Assembly: GCA_020465985.1 (NCBI GenBank)
Contig: JAANYP010002832.1
Coordinates: 124,001-188,000 of the forward strand
DNA from: Centrapalus pauciflorus
Lineage: Eukaryota; Streptophyta; Magnoliopsida; Asterales; Asteraceae
Length of the DNA stretch: 64,000 nt
Direction of reading: 5' to 3'
In this document: positions 23,935 to 38,110 of the stretch, piece by piece
Layout: each line of letters begins with the position of its first letter
Position numbering within the stretch: the stretch's first letter is position 1
The notes under the pieces: model-generated
What the model was told of the DNA's origin: nothing
The model's database searches: none
Seen by the model: the letters and a program-made list of their open reading frames with translations, nothing else
Made by a program: the position numbers and the translations under genes

Positions 23935-25477
23935 GAGTTAATTACAAAAATGGTCCCTGTGGTTTGTCCTAGAATTTGGATTTGGTCCCTGAACTTTTAA
24001 TTTTGCAGAAACGGTCCTTATTTTCATAGTTTGTTTGCAATTTTGGTCCCTCAACCAATTAACTTTTCTAATATGACCAAATTACCCTTATTTTGATGCA
24101 AACTATAGGGACCATTTCTATAATTAGTTTTTAACTCATTTTAATCTTAATTAAAGAAATTATTTTTCAGTGTTACTTAAATTTAATAAACTATTAAAAA
24201 TAGAAAAAAATTATTTAATTATTCATGTTGGTTCATAAATGATTTAGATATTTTTAGTCTTAATTAATTTTAATTTACTATAATTAAAGTGTAAACCAAT
24301 CAAAATTTATGATCGAAAAAATCATTTATGTTTAGAAACTATTTTCTAGAAGTTTCGTATATAAAATATTATAAAAATATTTGACTCTATAATTATTTAT
24401 GTTGGTTCATAAATTTATAATAAAAATATATTTGTTGGTCAAATATTTTACTTTCTTCTTAAATAAAATCGGCCAAAGATTCTATTTTATAATATGTTCA
24501 CATTTATATCAAAGCAAGGTGATAATGGTAATGTGATAAATCTAAATGGTTTAAATTTTTAAGGTGTCGATTTAATCGGATTAAATGAAAAGACGAAAAA
24601 AAAAATTAAGAACCTATTTATATTTCTCGATTTTTATGTAAAGGTCTGACAAACCAAAGTTTGATGATAAACGTTGTTAATCATGAATCTCAAAGATGTT
24701 ATATGGACTTAAAATTTTAAATCGTTTTTGGTGTAATTAAAAATTAAAACGATAAAATAATTGATACGTTAAATAAAAAAATTTGATTGTCTTAGACCAT
24801 TTAGAAGTCTTTTTAACTCAGTTAAATTAAACGTTAAATTTTTATTTATTTAAGTTCTTTAATATTTTTAACTTTAATTAAACTGTTAGCTCATAACTAA
24901 TTTTTTTTAATAATTTATTAAAGTTAATTAATACTAAAAATAACGTAGAGTCAATTACATAAATGATCTTTGTGGTTTGATCAACATAAATATTTTTTTT
25001 ATTATAAATGTATGAACCAGTATAAATAATTATAAAGAAAAAACTTCTTATTTATGAAACCTTTAAACAATAATTTCTAAACATAAATGAAATATTTTAT
25101 TATAAATTTTGATTGGTTTACACTTTGATTATAGTATATTAAAAATAATTAAGACTAAAAATATCTAAATCATTTATGAACCAACATAAATAATTAAATA
25201 ATTTTTTCTATTTTTTATAGTTTATTAAATTTAAAAAACACTAAAAAATAATTTATTTAATTAAGATTAAAAAGAGTTAAAAACTAATTATAGAAATGGT
25301 CCCTACAGTTTGCATCATAATAAAGGGTAATTTAGTCATATTAGAAAAGTTAATAGGTTGAGGGACCAAAATTGCAAACAAACTATGAAAATAAGGACCG
25401 TTTTTGCAAAATTAAAAGTTCAGGGACCAAATTCAAATTTTAGGACAAACCACAGGGACCATTTTTGTAATTAACTC
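23935..25477. mobile_element. Foldback MULE with perfect 9-bp TSD
   Basis: 1543 bp with inverted arms of about 400 bp beginning GAGTTAATTACAAAAATGG, with CCATTTTTGTAATTAACTC at the other end. TAATATTTT is duplicated exactly at 23926-23934 and 25478-25486, diagnostic of Mutator-like transposition. The terminal text (GGTCCCTGTGGTTTG) resembles the ends of the 20938 and 22155 elements, so three related elements cluster here. No coding capacity. Confidence 0.85.
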
Positions 25478-25486
25478 TAATATTTT

Positions 25487-28400
25487 TTTATTATTTTAAT
25501 ATTTTTTAATAATAAAGTAATCTAAAGGCTATGATATAATAATATTACATAGGAGATGCGTCAAGTAACAGAAAATGTTAACAGCAACCCCTTTAATTAT
25601 TGTATTGATTTACTTACAAATTCAATCGAGACCTTGATTGATCATAAAAAAAATGTACCAATTTTAGCCTATAATAACTCATTTTCTCCTTTCAATTTCA
25701 CTAAGGTAAAAGTGTCCATAAATATAACATAAAATACAGTTTTTGTTATAGACCGAGAAAGATTAAAAATTTTTATTTATGCCAGTAATGATATCATAAT
25801 TTTTTTAAAATTTATGTTACATTTTCAGCAACATGTCTTTTCACAAATTATAAATATATGTATTTACAAACCCAATAAATAGTAAACCAGTCTAGCAGGT
25901 TGATGAACCAAACAAATAGTTAGCTGCTTTTAACTCATCATTATTAATAGAGTTAAGGTTTATTCTATCTCAATTATGTATTGTTATTAATTATAATAAA
26001 TTTAAAGATTTTACCATGATTTTTTCATTCTTTATTTAGAGATTTCTTCAAATTTTTTGATAATTTTTTTTCATTTTATAATCTATAATGTTTAAGTAAA
26101 TATTGAGTGACATCTCCTTCATAATATTTCATAATTTGTACCATTTATTATCGAATTCTACAATCATTCTAAAATTTATAATTATTTAAAATTGTTTATT
26201 ATTCAAACAGATCCGTATATTATACGAGTGAATAAACTAGTTTATATTATTAATTCCATAATGTACTACTAAACTTATAATAATAATAAAAATCATATTA
26301 TATATATATATATATGTATGTATGTATGTATGTATTATTATATAAATAAAAGAGACTACAATAGCCACATGTCATCATCATACTTCACTTAAAAAGATAA
26401 ATTCAGTTTATTAATTTTAAAATGAAATTAATTAAAAGTAAACTCAATTTATTATTTCTAATGTCCATAAACATTAATCATTAATAAACTCTAGCAACTA
26501 TTCGATATAATCTATGTAGCTATAACTTCAATAATATTCATAGAATAAAAAATCTTAAATTATATAACTTAAAAATTTATAGTTATATAATAAAATATTA
26601 AACTAAAAAAATTATATATAAATAAAGAATACCTAGAAAGGATATAAAAGATTATTGTTCTTTCTAAATATTATTATTTGTATGGTGTAATTTTAAAATT
26701 ACATACTTTTGATTTAACGAATTTTTTATTAAAATTTATTCACATGTGGGTTCCATAAACTAATGTATACCTAAATATAATTTTATATTTAGATTTTCAT
26801 ACCTTGTTAAATAAATTTACATTTTGAAAATAATTCAAATTGAAACATTGTTTTAAAATTTAAAATGATAATTGACAAATTTCAAAAACAGAATATGCTA
26901 GATGGTATAGCTTAAAGAATGACAGGTGAGATATTTATTTATTTATTTAATAGTATTTATTATAGATTTATAGATATAGATGGTCATTTACATAGATAAT
27001 CTTTAGAATGTACTTATAATTGATTATTAGTTTAGGTAAAGGATTATGTATATTTATTTCGTAAAAGGCAGCACACCTTTAAAACATTATAAAACTTATA
27101 AAGGAGGTCATTTTTAAAGATTGTTTTACTCTAAAGAAAATACAAACCATCTCTTTTTTAAACATAACTGAACGTAGTTTTTTCGTTCGGGAAAAAACTA
27201 AAAAAGAAATAGTTCATATTTTTCTACGCTATTTTGTTATTAAGTTTTTTCAAACCATTTTCTTCACGTTTTAAAGAAAATACAAACAATCTCTTTTTTA
27301 AAGAACTCAGTTTATTTCGTTCAGGAAAAAACTCAAAAAAAGAAATAGTTCATATTTTTTTCATTTTAAAAAAAACTATAAAAAATGGTTCGTAATTTTT
27401 TGCCATTTCGAAAAACTTATATAGTTTTTGTTCGAAAAAACTAAACATGAAATGGTTTATATCTTATTCATCCAAAAACAACAAAAGGAAAGTGTTCGTA
27501 TTTTTTTACGTTCAAAATATCAAAATAAAATAGATTGATTTGTATTTTTTTCATTCATAAAAAATTAAATATCGGAAGGATTTGTAGTTTTTCGTTAAAA
27601 AAAAAGTTAAAAACTAAAAGGTTTTGTAGTATTTTTTGTTTGAGAAACCAAAAAAAAAACCAAATTTGTTCGTAACTTATTAACAAAATATATTAAAATA
27701 TAGCAAATTTATTAAATAAATATAAAAAAATTAAATTAATAGTAATATTAATATTAATTAAGCTAACTGCAAAAAAAATACTTAAATTATAATTTAAGGA
27801 TACTTTAACATAACGTTTTCTACTAAACATGAAATTTTTTGTATTTTTTTTAGTAGATAAAGAATTGACATTATGACATTGAAAAAGAAAAGGATTTAAA
27901 AAAAAGTAATTCAAGGTCAGTTAAAAGACGTTTTTAACTATTTATTCAAAATTTGATGTGACATAATTATGAGAAGTGACAAGATTCATTAAATGATTTT
28001 GACCCAATAAATAATTTGCTTTTGTGTACTACACATTACACGCAATTAATAAATACATAAATAAATAATAGCTCCCTTTTCTTGAACCAAACCTATTTCG
28101 TGGGTACGGGGATGCATGGTTTATTTATATACGACCACCAACATACTCTTCTCATGCCTTATTGAATAACGGCTTTATTGTTATTTATATTGTTATTATT
28201 ATTATTATCATTGATATTATTATTATTATTATTATTTAGTGGTAACATATTAACATATATGTTTGTTAGATCATCATTTTTTTTTTAAACTCGTCTTATA
28301 TCAGTCGAAGTCAATCTTTAATTACACTTTCATCGTCATTTTATATTTTAGTCATTTTATATTTTAGTAACGAATTTTAAATATCAATCATATGCTTTTT

Positions 28401-28697
28401 TAGTGATAATAATTATCTTCTGATGGATTTCTAACATACAATGATTTAAAACGTATGAAAACAGATACAACAACCTGTAAGACATTTACAACAGTACAAA
28501 TTTACTATGGAAATAAAGATGAATCAATTGATAAAAAGACACTTGGCAATATGTTGCAGCTTTCAATTAAGTGATGCACGGATCAGTATGGATAGATTTT
28601 TTTATTTTTATTTTTTTTATCAAAACTGTACTTAAACCAAATATTTTGGTTTTTGTATATGAGGAAGTGTTTGATTTTTGGTTTTTTCGGGTTCACC
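25487..28697. other. AT-rich intergenic DNA with degenerate tandem array
   Basis: No gene. From about 27100 to 27660 a degenerate repeat recurs with units such as CGTTCGGGAAAAAACTAAA and AAGAAATAGTTCATATTTTT, spaced roughly 60-140 bp. (ATGT)n lies at 26305-26333 and (ATT)n at 28186-28236. Confidence 0.45.
26195..26240 (+). mobile_element. Helitron-like 3' terminus
   Basis: CGTAT-ATT-ATACG hairpin (26214-26226) followed ten bases later by CTAG (26237-26240) and then T, the classic Helitron 3' end. The matching 5' TC end was not located. Confidence 0.45.
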
Positions 28698-28705
28698 ATT
28701 TTAAC

Positions 28706-29366
28706 CAGGGGCGGACCTATGGTTTTAATATGGGTGTCACTCAACACCTATAAATTTTCAAAATACTGAGTTACATGTGTATCAAAAATCCGACTGACAC
28801 TTAAGATTTTTTTTGAGTGACACCTACGAAAAATTTATACAATTATAATATACATATTTACTTTATATATGTTGTTTTTATTACTTAAATTTATTGAAAT
28901 AACACTGAGTTTTAACAACAAAAGTTTTAAGAAAAGCCCAACAAAATATAAAAAAACAATATTGAAGAATCATTCAAGTGAATTAAGTTAGCCCAAAAAT
29001 TTTTAAAAAGCCCCAAAAAAAAAACTGCCCAGAGGCCTAACCTTATGAACGTTTGTTGCATTTATTGTATTGAGAAATAATTACCTGTCAATATTTCGAA
29101 CGAAGATGTCATGACAAGATTTCAAAAGATATAGACTCGAAGACAACAATTGTAAAACTTTAATACTTACAGTATTTATTGCTTTTAAGTTTTAATGTAT
29201 TGTACTATGTAATTTTTTAATTTGAAAAATTTTGTTATTCGTTAATTTTGTATTGGCAACCCGTTTCAGTGACCCGGTCCGTTTTAGAAAATATTTCAAA
29301 AATCTAATTATTAAATTTACTCTAAAAAAGTGACACCGATAATAAAAATTTCTGGATCCGCCCCTG
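28706..29366. mobile_element. hAT-type element with 8-bp TSD
   Basis: 661 bp. TIR CAGGGGCGGACCTA at the left, with TGGATCCGCCCCTG at the right. ATTTTAAC is duplicated perfectly at 28698-28705 and 29367-29374. No transposase is present. A similar but unpaired left end, CAAGGGCGGACCCAA, is at about 37578. Confidence 0.85.
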
Positions 29367-29413
29367 ATTTTAACCCCTGATTTATCGGATTTCAGTTATT
29401 ATAAGTTCGGGAC

Positions 29414-29916
<503 letters not shown>

Positions 29917-30117
29917 ATGTTCAATTGAGAACTTTTATGTATCGAGAACCTCGAGGAACTTTTTGTGCATCGTATAATCTACCAATGGTGCACAAAGGGC
30001 ATTTAGAGAAAACTAAAGATATGGTATTAATTTATTTCTAAAAATCATTAAAAGATAATTAAGAGTTACATTTTGAATTAAAATCTCATATTAACTACAT
30101 TCCTCATTTTCTACCCC

Positions 30118-30162
<45 letters not shown>

Positions 30163-30721
30163 ATCGTGTTCTTCATGATTTTCATAGTGATGATGATTTG
30201 AAAACGAAGATTAACGATGAACAACGATGATGATGAACATTAACAATAGATGCAACCGATGATGATTATGAAGAACACGATGTATAGATGGATGATGAAC
30301 GATGAATAATATTGATGCATAGATGGATGATGAACGGTGAACAACGAAAAATGATGATGCATAAATGGATGATGAAGAATGACGATGCATAAATGAATGA
30401 TGAACAAGTTGAACACGATGCATAGATGAATGAAGGATATGAACGACGAACACGATACATAGATAAATGATAAACAAGTTGAACACGATGCATAAATGAA
30501 TTTGTGTATTTTTTTTGTTAAATGCGTTTTTTTTAATACGATGCATAGATAAACACGATTAACGATAAAATGCATTGATTTCCACCATCTTTTTTGAATT
30601 TGAGTAAATTTTGTTAAATTTGAAAATGTATCAATTGAATTTATTTAGTATTTATTATTTGATTATTTGTTGAAATATTAAATTTAATAAGATATGCACA
30701 TTCCCCAAAATGTCATTCCTT

Positions 30722-33700
30722 CACTACAACAAAATGAGCCTATTGTAACCTTGGCAAAATGTTGCATTAGGCCTACAAAAAGTTGCATTATGCGTAAAGC
30801 AACCTTTTACCAAGAGTTGCATTATGTCCTCTTGCATTAGGTCTAAAGTAACCTTTTCAATAGAATATGCAACCTTTTTTGAAAGAGTTGCATGTATCAT
30901 AGAATTGCAACCTTTTTAGAATGCAACCTTTTTATATTCAAATGCATCCTTTTTATAACCAAATGCAACTTTTTTCACACTCAAATGCAACCTTTTTTTT
31001 CCATCAAATGCAACCTTCAAACTTAAATGCAACCTTTTTAATTTTCAAATGCAACTTTTTCTCATTAAAATACAACTATTTTTAAACTCAAACGCAACCT
31101 TTTTATGCTCAAATACAACCTTTTTTACATTCAAATGCAACTTTTTTTTATTTTTAAATGCAACATTTATGAATTTAGTTATTAATAGTACAACCTTATA
31201 ATACACTAATATAATTAATAAGCATCACCAATTCATAAAATGTTGATTACAATAATTAAAAAGTATCAAAATACTTCACAAATTACACAATAATCTCAAA
31301 CCACAATATTCCAATAATTGTTAATTATAAAGACAAAAGGTATCTAAATCCTCCAAAAAACATCGGTCTTCATATATATATCGATATCCCAAAACAAAAT
31401 TTCCTGTTACACACAAACAATAATAAATAAGTAACTCAAACCAAAATAATCAAATTGATGAAATAATTGTACTTGTCATGATCGTAATGACATCATAGCT
31501 TGAACCAAACATAGAAGATAAGTCATGCTAGAAACTCACAAACTTGAAGATGCAATTTTTCCATAAGCTTCTTCACCGCATCTTCAACTAATTTATCAGT
31601 TGAACATAGTAAAATAAGAAATTGAAAGATTTCGTTGAAATTGTTCGTTTGGAAATTTCCCGAAAAGCTAATCATAGGTACGCTGGTTCTCAATATCTTC
31701 TTTCATAGCTTTTAACTCAGCAACAATCTCATCCTCTCATAATCATTCATTTGTGTTCGAGCAACAGTAGACAGGAATTAAAATGGGATGATGGCTGGAT
31801 ACATTAGCAACAATAAGATAAAAGCTAAATGGGTGTATATGTATTATATCTTGTACATACCTACACTACACATTTCGACAATTAATATTGCTGCTTCTGT
31901 TACAAAACACACAGTCACACACACACTCAGATATTCATAAAAATCTTGTTCATTCAACACTTGATTTATACATGTATATATTTACTTATTGGTGTTATAT
32001 GTTGCTGTACTTGTTTAACTTTTTCCTTTCCTCAATTGCAACACAAAAATCTGTGTGAAAACATATGAAAGGTTTACACTTACCCAATTGGTTGAGAATG
32101 CCAGGAAGAATATCTTGCAATTCTAAACCAAAAATTTGAGGAATGAATATTGTCAAAAAATTACATGAACACATAATAGAATATCACAAATAGAAGGGGA
32201 ACATACTCTTTGTTTGGGGAGAACACTAACGGCCCATGTGTTGGCACCAATTGAGGCTTGAACTGAAACAATACACATTCAACAGTTCCACTAAACCTTC
32301 CACCTACAGCATAGCAACCATACATATAAAGTTACATTACACAAACAGTACCACTGGCCATGATATATAAGATCTCTTTGTTCATTTCCTTGATAATGGT
32401 TTTAATGAATGGTAATCACTTGATTAAAAAAAATGTAAACCCAATTGATGAACTAATACTTTTTCAACCGCTATGATAGTTCACGTTTAACATGTATGAT
32501 TCTCTTTAGATGTCTCCTATTAAAGCTGGAATGGAAAATGAACATGCTATATAAAAATCAAAATTAAATGACATAACAATTCATATTAATAATACATACA
32601 TAATCATCCATTAGTTTTTATTGCAAATATATCAATATCATGCTATATTCAAGTATGAAATACACATATCAAATGAACTTGCTATATTAATAAATCAAAT
32701 ACAAGTATCAAATGATGTTGCTATATTCAAGTATCAAACACATACCTCAAATGAAGAATGTTTGTCAAAGAATGCTTGACAATAGTGAGACTGAAATCAA
32801 AGTATAAACAAATATAGTTAGGATAAAATTAAACCTAAAATTGAGCAAAAAAAAAAAACAAAATAAAGCTGAACTACAAGTATATATCGATTTTTAGAAC
32901 CAAAATACTGTTGAAATTAAGCAAAAAAGAACATATTCGATTTTAAGATGGTTAGTTAACTTGATTCGAGCAAAAAAACATATTAGAGCAAAAGAACAGT
33001 TTGAAATTGAGCAAAAAAAATCGAATCCAGAACCTTGGATCGTTTGTATGTTGTGTGTGTCTTAAACATGAAATTAATGATGAACAAATAGGGACCAGAC
33101 TTAAGAACAATAGAAAACAAAAAGGGACCAGATGAACGACGGCTAGGGTTCCACACAGGAAGAGGATTCGAAATCGATTTCATGCAGGAAGAGGATTCGA
33201 AATCGATGATTAAGAACAAAAAAGAACATCAGAATCGATTTGACGCAGGAAGAGGATTCGAAATCGATGATTAAGAACAAAAAAGAACATCGAAATCGAT
33301 TCTGAAAATAAAAAAAATCAAAATAGAAGAGAGGATACTAACCAGATGAACGGCGGCAAGAGGAGAACAGCGTAGGTGTCGGTGATGGAGAACGGCGCTG
33401 GTGCCGGCGAGGGAAGAACGGTGCTGGTGTCGGCGAGGGAGGCTAGGGTTTCACGCAGGAAAGGGCAACGCAAGAAGTGGGAGGCCATGGAGAGGCAGCG
33501 CTTCTTTTTTTTTTTTTATGTTATCCCCTTACTATTTTTTTTATCTAAAAATTACTGATATGTGCAAACGTTAGAAACGAAAAGTGAAATAGTAGAGGTT
33601 GAAATTACTTATAGTAGTTTAACTTTCATATTTTTTAAAAAGTTTAAAAATTTTCAAAGTTTTAAAATTGTTGAGGATGAATCTACAGAATGCAATAGGT

Positions 33701-34166
33701 TACTGAGTTAAATTTATAATTTTTTTTAATAACACTTATATATAAATAAAATAATTATAATATTTTAATGATGAAATTATTTATATTAATATTTATATTA
33801 AATAGATTAGCAATAAATAATATTAATATAATGAAAATGTTGACAATGTAAAATAGTTATATATTTTTATTTATAGAAAACATAAAAAAATTACAATCAC
33901 ATGTTAGATGTAACTTTTCTAAAAAAAGTTGCATTTACTTTACATATATGCAACCTTTAAAAAAAATGTTACTTTAACCTATTAAAAATGCAACCTTTCT
34001 ATAAATGTTGCAATTTTCAATCAAGTTTGTAACTTTTTTTAAATAAAGGTTGCATTAGATCTTCTTTTGCAACCTTTATTTTTTTAAACTTGCTTTAGAA
34101 TCAAAAGCAACTATTTATATAAAAGTTGCTTGTGAAAGGTTGCAATAGGCTTATTTTGTAGTAGTG
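30722..34166. mobile_element. Nonautonomous CACTA element, 3.4 kb
   Basis: 3445 bp. The left end CACTACAACAAAATGAGCC pairs with the right end GGCTTATTTTGTAGTAGTG, and the 3-bp duplication CTT sits at 30719-30721 and 34167-34169. The left 450 bp hold many direct copies of AAATGCAACCTTTTT, and the right 270 bp carry GGTTGCA in inverse orientation. Such subterminal repeats are the transposase-binding layout of CACTA elements. No transposase is seen; the interior is AT-rich with short tandem repeats at 33155-33302 and a GC-rich patch at 33340-33490. The sister host copy at 44775 shows the empty site. Confidence 0.9.
33155..33302. repeat. Short tandem repeat inside CACTA element
   Basis: GGAAGAGGATTCGAAATCGAT occurs three times (about 33158, 33187 and 33249), joined by GATTAAGAACAAAAAAGAAC spacers. 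It contains the palindromic ATCGAT core. Confidence 0.7.
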
Positions 34167-34308
34167 CTTGTTTGTTTCTATAATACACAAGATGCATAAA
34201 ATTGTTCAACTATTTACCTTTTTGCCATTAATCTAATACATACAATTTTTTTATCTAATGGATGATATAGGTTTTTTTGTACCTCGATGCATAAAAGTTC
34301 TCAATTGA

Positions 34309-34467
<159 letters not shown>

Positions 34468-34479
34468 TCATAAAAAATT

Positions 34480-34547
34480 GTAAAAGAACGAACGATTAGT
34501 GAAATCGGATGTTATTCCCGTCGCAACGTGTGGATTAAAATACCTAG
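34480..34547 (+). mobile_element. Helitron-like 3' terminus
   Basis: CCCGTCGCAACGTGTGG followed by ATTAAAATAC and CTAG (34544-34547) then T. This matches the hairpin-plus-CTAG ends common in plant Helitrons, with the stem partly decayed. The 5' end is not located; the elements just to the left could lie inside it. Confidence 0.5.
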
Positions 34548-36020
34548 TTAAAACTAATTACAAACATGACAGACTAAATATGAAAGGGTAAAAATATTAT
34601 TTTTTTTAAAAATTTAACTACAAACTAACATAGTAGGACCATTTTTGTAAGTAAACAAATATTTTAAGGATTATTTATGTAACTTTTAAAGTTGAGAGAC
34701 CATATCCATAATTTTAAACAAATTACAGTGACATTTCTATATTTTACTTTATAATATATCAGCTCTAAATATTACAAGGCAAGATCAGACAATCTATTAC
34801 AAAAAAAAAAAGAAAAAAGAAAAAAGAAAAAGCCACTTATTAAGATACGAAAACTTTAAGCTTTTTATCATTAGATATTGATGTCTTCAACTAACAAGGT
34901 ACAAATAATTTATATCATCTTGCTTACAAAATGTATCTATGTTCACATGATGTATTTATTTGGGTTGTGGACCTTTGATTGTTACACAAAGCATTCACGG
35001 ATTCTGGAATTTATTATAAGGACTAGAATTTAATTTGCTACGAATTTATAGGTGCTTTTGACTCTATAAAAATTTCAAATCTTGAAAGTTTGGATCAGTT
35101 TATCTTCCACTTGACGAAGATTCTGATCTTAATAACTTTCTTTTCAAGTATTGATCCATATTTTCTAGGGCATTGCTATATGTATATCCCTTCTTCTTAA
35201 TTTTATTAATCAAACGTCCCTTACTCACATTAATTTTGTTAATGACATGAGACTCAATAATTAAAAATTAATTTTCTCTCACATTAAGAAGGGTGCGTGT
35301 GATTAGCAATTGAGAAGGGTGTGCATATAGAATTACCTATTATTCATATATAACCATTTAATTTTGCAAAACAATCAAATAACAATTGGTTGGAAAACCA
35401 CATAAATACATACACTGATACACACTTTAAAAAAGGAACTATTATTGGTGAGAGACTTTTATTTGATTGCAAAGTATAAAAACAGGTGTAATGTTTATTT
35501 ATTTTTATTTATTTAAGAAATTCAAACTTTAATTAGATTATGATGTTTTATTTGATTTGCTGCATTTATTGAACTTATCCATATTGGGGAAAGTTTCGAT
35601 ATCAGATAAATTAAAGTTATAACAGGAATAAAGTATTTTCAAATAAATTTAATATACGGAAATATTTTTTAATTCATGGAAATTAAGATAATTTTCAATT
35701 TGTATATTTTATAATTGGGCAAATTGTACATGTTTAAATTAACAACACAAAATTACTAACAAAAACTCACACGTAAACATACATTATAACTATGTTAAAC
35801 GTGCATGTTCACATTAACGATATTATAATGAACGTGTGTTCCCTATAAATTTTTCAACTTCACATGACTTTTAAGATTATAGAAGGTGTGAATGTGTAAT
35901 TTTTTATAAATATTATTATATTATCTGTATCCACGTGAATATGAAAAAAATTTTAAAAAAACTTTTTTGCAGCATGTTCGCATCTGAATCCTGTGTATTC
36001 ACAGATACGTACAATACTAT
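34548..36020. other. AT-rich intergenic DNA
   Basis: No gene seen. 34560-34740 contains GGACCATTTTTGTAA-like text resembling eroded MULE ends. The remainder is featureless. Confidence 0.35.
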
Positions 36021-36869
36021 GGGGAACCATAGGCATCGAGAACCAAAAAAGAATCAACCACAACTCTTAGATTAAATGATCATTGGTGCATACGTGATGC
36101 ATGTATTTGGTATGCATTAAGTATTTTGGGAAAATAATATATTTATTCAAATAAAATTTGATTTTAAATTTATTGTATATTCAATCAATTAGCTAAACCA
36201 AAAATGCTAAATAAAATTAATTAATACACTTTCAAACTTAAAAATTCAAAAAAAATGATTTGATGTCGATGCATCTAATGTTCATCTTTCAATTCATGAT
36301 GCATCTCAGTTATTCATCCTTCATTATCTTCGGTCATATTCATCCTCATCTTCGTCCCACCATTATGAATCATCAACATGGTGATGCATATTTATCGTAT
36401 TCATCTTCAAATACGTTGTATCTTCATCGAATTCATTTTCAAACATGATGCATCTTCATCGAATTCTTTTCAAATATGATGCATCTTCATCGAATTCATC
36501 TTCAAACACAATTCATCTTCATAAACACGATGCATCAGATTTGTCTTCCATAAACATCGAATAAACACGATTATTTTTTCAAAGTTTTTCATTAGGAAAA
36601 TGAATGAAAAAACCGACCATACCTTCAAAACAAGGTCATTTCATCATCATCATCGCGGAATCATCATCTTCATTGGAATGCATCGTGAACCAGTTGCTAT
36701 GCATCGTGTTCATTGTTCAATTGATTTAGTTTTCTAATTTAATGAGAATAAAATTAATCAAATTAAATCTCTTCATTAAATTAGATTTATATTAACTATT
36801 CTAATATTGTCCTTCATGCATTTTTGGTTCTCAATAGTTCCCAATGCATCAAGATTTCTCATTGAACGT
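36021..36869. mobile_element. Diverged GATGCAT-family element
   Basis: Begins GGGGAACCATAGGCATCGAG and ends AATGCATCAAGATTTCTCAT, recalling the ends of the 29915 and 44138 elements. GATGCATCTTCATCGAATTC recurs several times between 36400 and 36500. Flanks are not TA repeats here. The boundaries are approximate. Confidence 0.4.
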
Positions 36870-37677
36870 TAATCTGTATGTATGCATGTATGTATGTATA
36901 TACACACACGCTTATATATGAAATCTACGCAAAATAATATATTTATGAGAAATTTTAAAATTATTAAATCAGAAAACATATTTATTAAATCAACGTATTA
37001 TTTCATGATTCAACAACATATGTTAAATCAAATTCAAAATGATTATTTTATTTTTGATTCAATATTTTCTATTGAATCACAAAATAACACGTAAATTTAA
37101 CATATATACATGTTTCATGATTCAATAATACAGTTAATACTCACAGATATTTGTATTCTCATACTATATCATTTCTCTGTGTGTGTGTGGAATACGTATG
37201 TTCTGTAACAAATCATGAACCACTTAAGTCGTTGTTATTATTGAATTTTTGGAAAGACAAAAAGAAATACGTGTCATATCAGAAAGGGAGAGGGAGATCG
37301 ACCATCATATAAGATGGACATACATAATGTACAACAATTAATTTTTTAATATGTGTACGTCCGTAAATCTATATATATACATATAAAATCTGGATAATGA
37401 AAGTACCCTAAATAATCAAAAGGACCGAACTTATTTCATTGTAAATAATTATTCACAGATTTTTTACATAAATATATATAAACCAATATTATAAGAATTT
37501 GTATCAAAGTAATCATATCTTTATATGTAGAATTCAAAAAATAAATATTGTGAATGGTTGAAAAAATCATTTGAATGCAAGGGCGGACCCAATTGGGAGG
37601 CGAGGGTCGTGCTACCGGTCCTCCGCATGTAACTTTATTTCGTAATATAATTTTTTACGCTATTTTGTTTGTGCAAC

Positions 37678-38107
37678 CACTACAAGAAAAGTGTCATTTA
37701 GTGACACACGTTTTTAGTGACGCAAAAAAAGTGTCACTATATCTTACTTTTAGTGACACTTGTGAAAAAGTGTAGGTATAAAGCAATCTTTTACCCACAC
37801 TTTTTCTAAATTAGTGACACAAACACATACATTTTTAGTCACTATATATCTATATTCACTCCACTTTAAGTGTCACTATAGGTATCAAAGTCTTTTACCT
37901 ACACAACAAAAAGTGTGGGTAAAAGTGGAGTGAGTATAGATATATAGTGACTAAAATTGTATGTGTTTGTGTCACTAATTTAGAAAAAGTGTGGGTAAAA
38001 GATTGCTTTATACCTACACTTTTTCATAAGTGTCACTAAAAGTAAGATATAATGACATTTTTTGTGTCACTAAAAATGTGTCACTAAATGACACTTTTCT
38101 TGTACTG
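37678..38107. mobile_element. CACTA-type palindromic MITE with 3-bp TSD
   Basis: 430 bp, almost a full-length perfect palindrome with a short loop near 37880-37910. The left end CACTACAAGAAAAGTGTC pairs with GACACTTTTCTTGTACTG at the right. The 3-bp duplication AAC is at 37675-37677 and 38108-38110. The word AGTGACAC and its complement recur throughout. It sits in the remains of a hAT-like left end (about 37578). Confidence 0.9.
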
Positions 38108-38110
38108 AAC

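Noticed and set aside
30211..30575. His/Ser-rich minus-strand proteins
   Set aside because: Product of the GATGCATAGATGAATGA tandem repeats in a transposon; no start context or homology.
37578..37677. Complete hAT element starting CAAGGGCGGACCCAA
   Set aside because: Only a left end is visible; no matching right end or duplication was found after the CACTA MITE.
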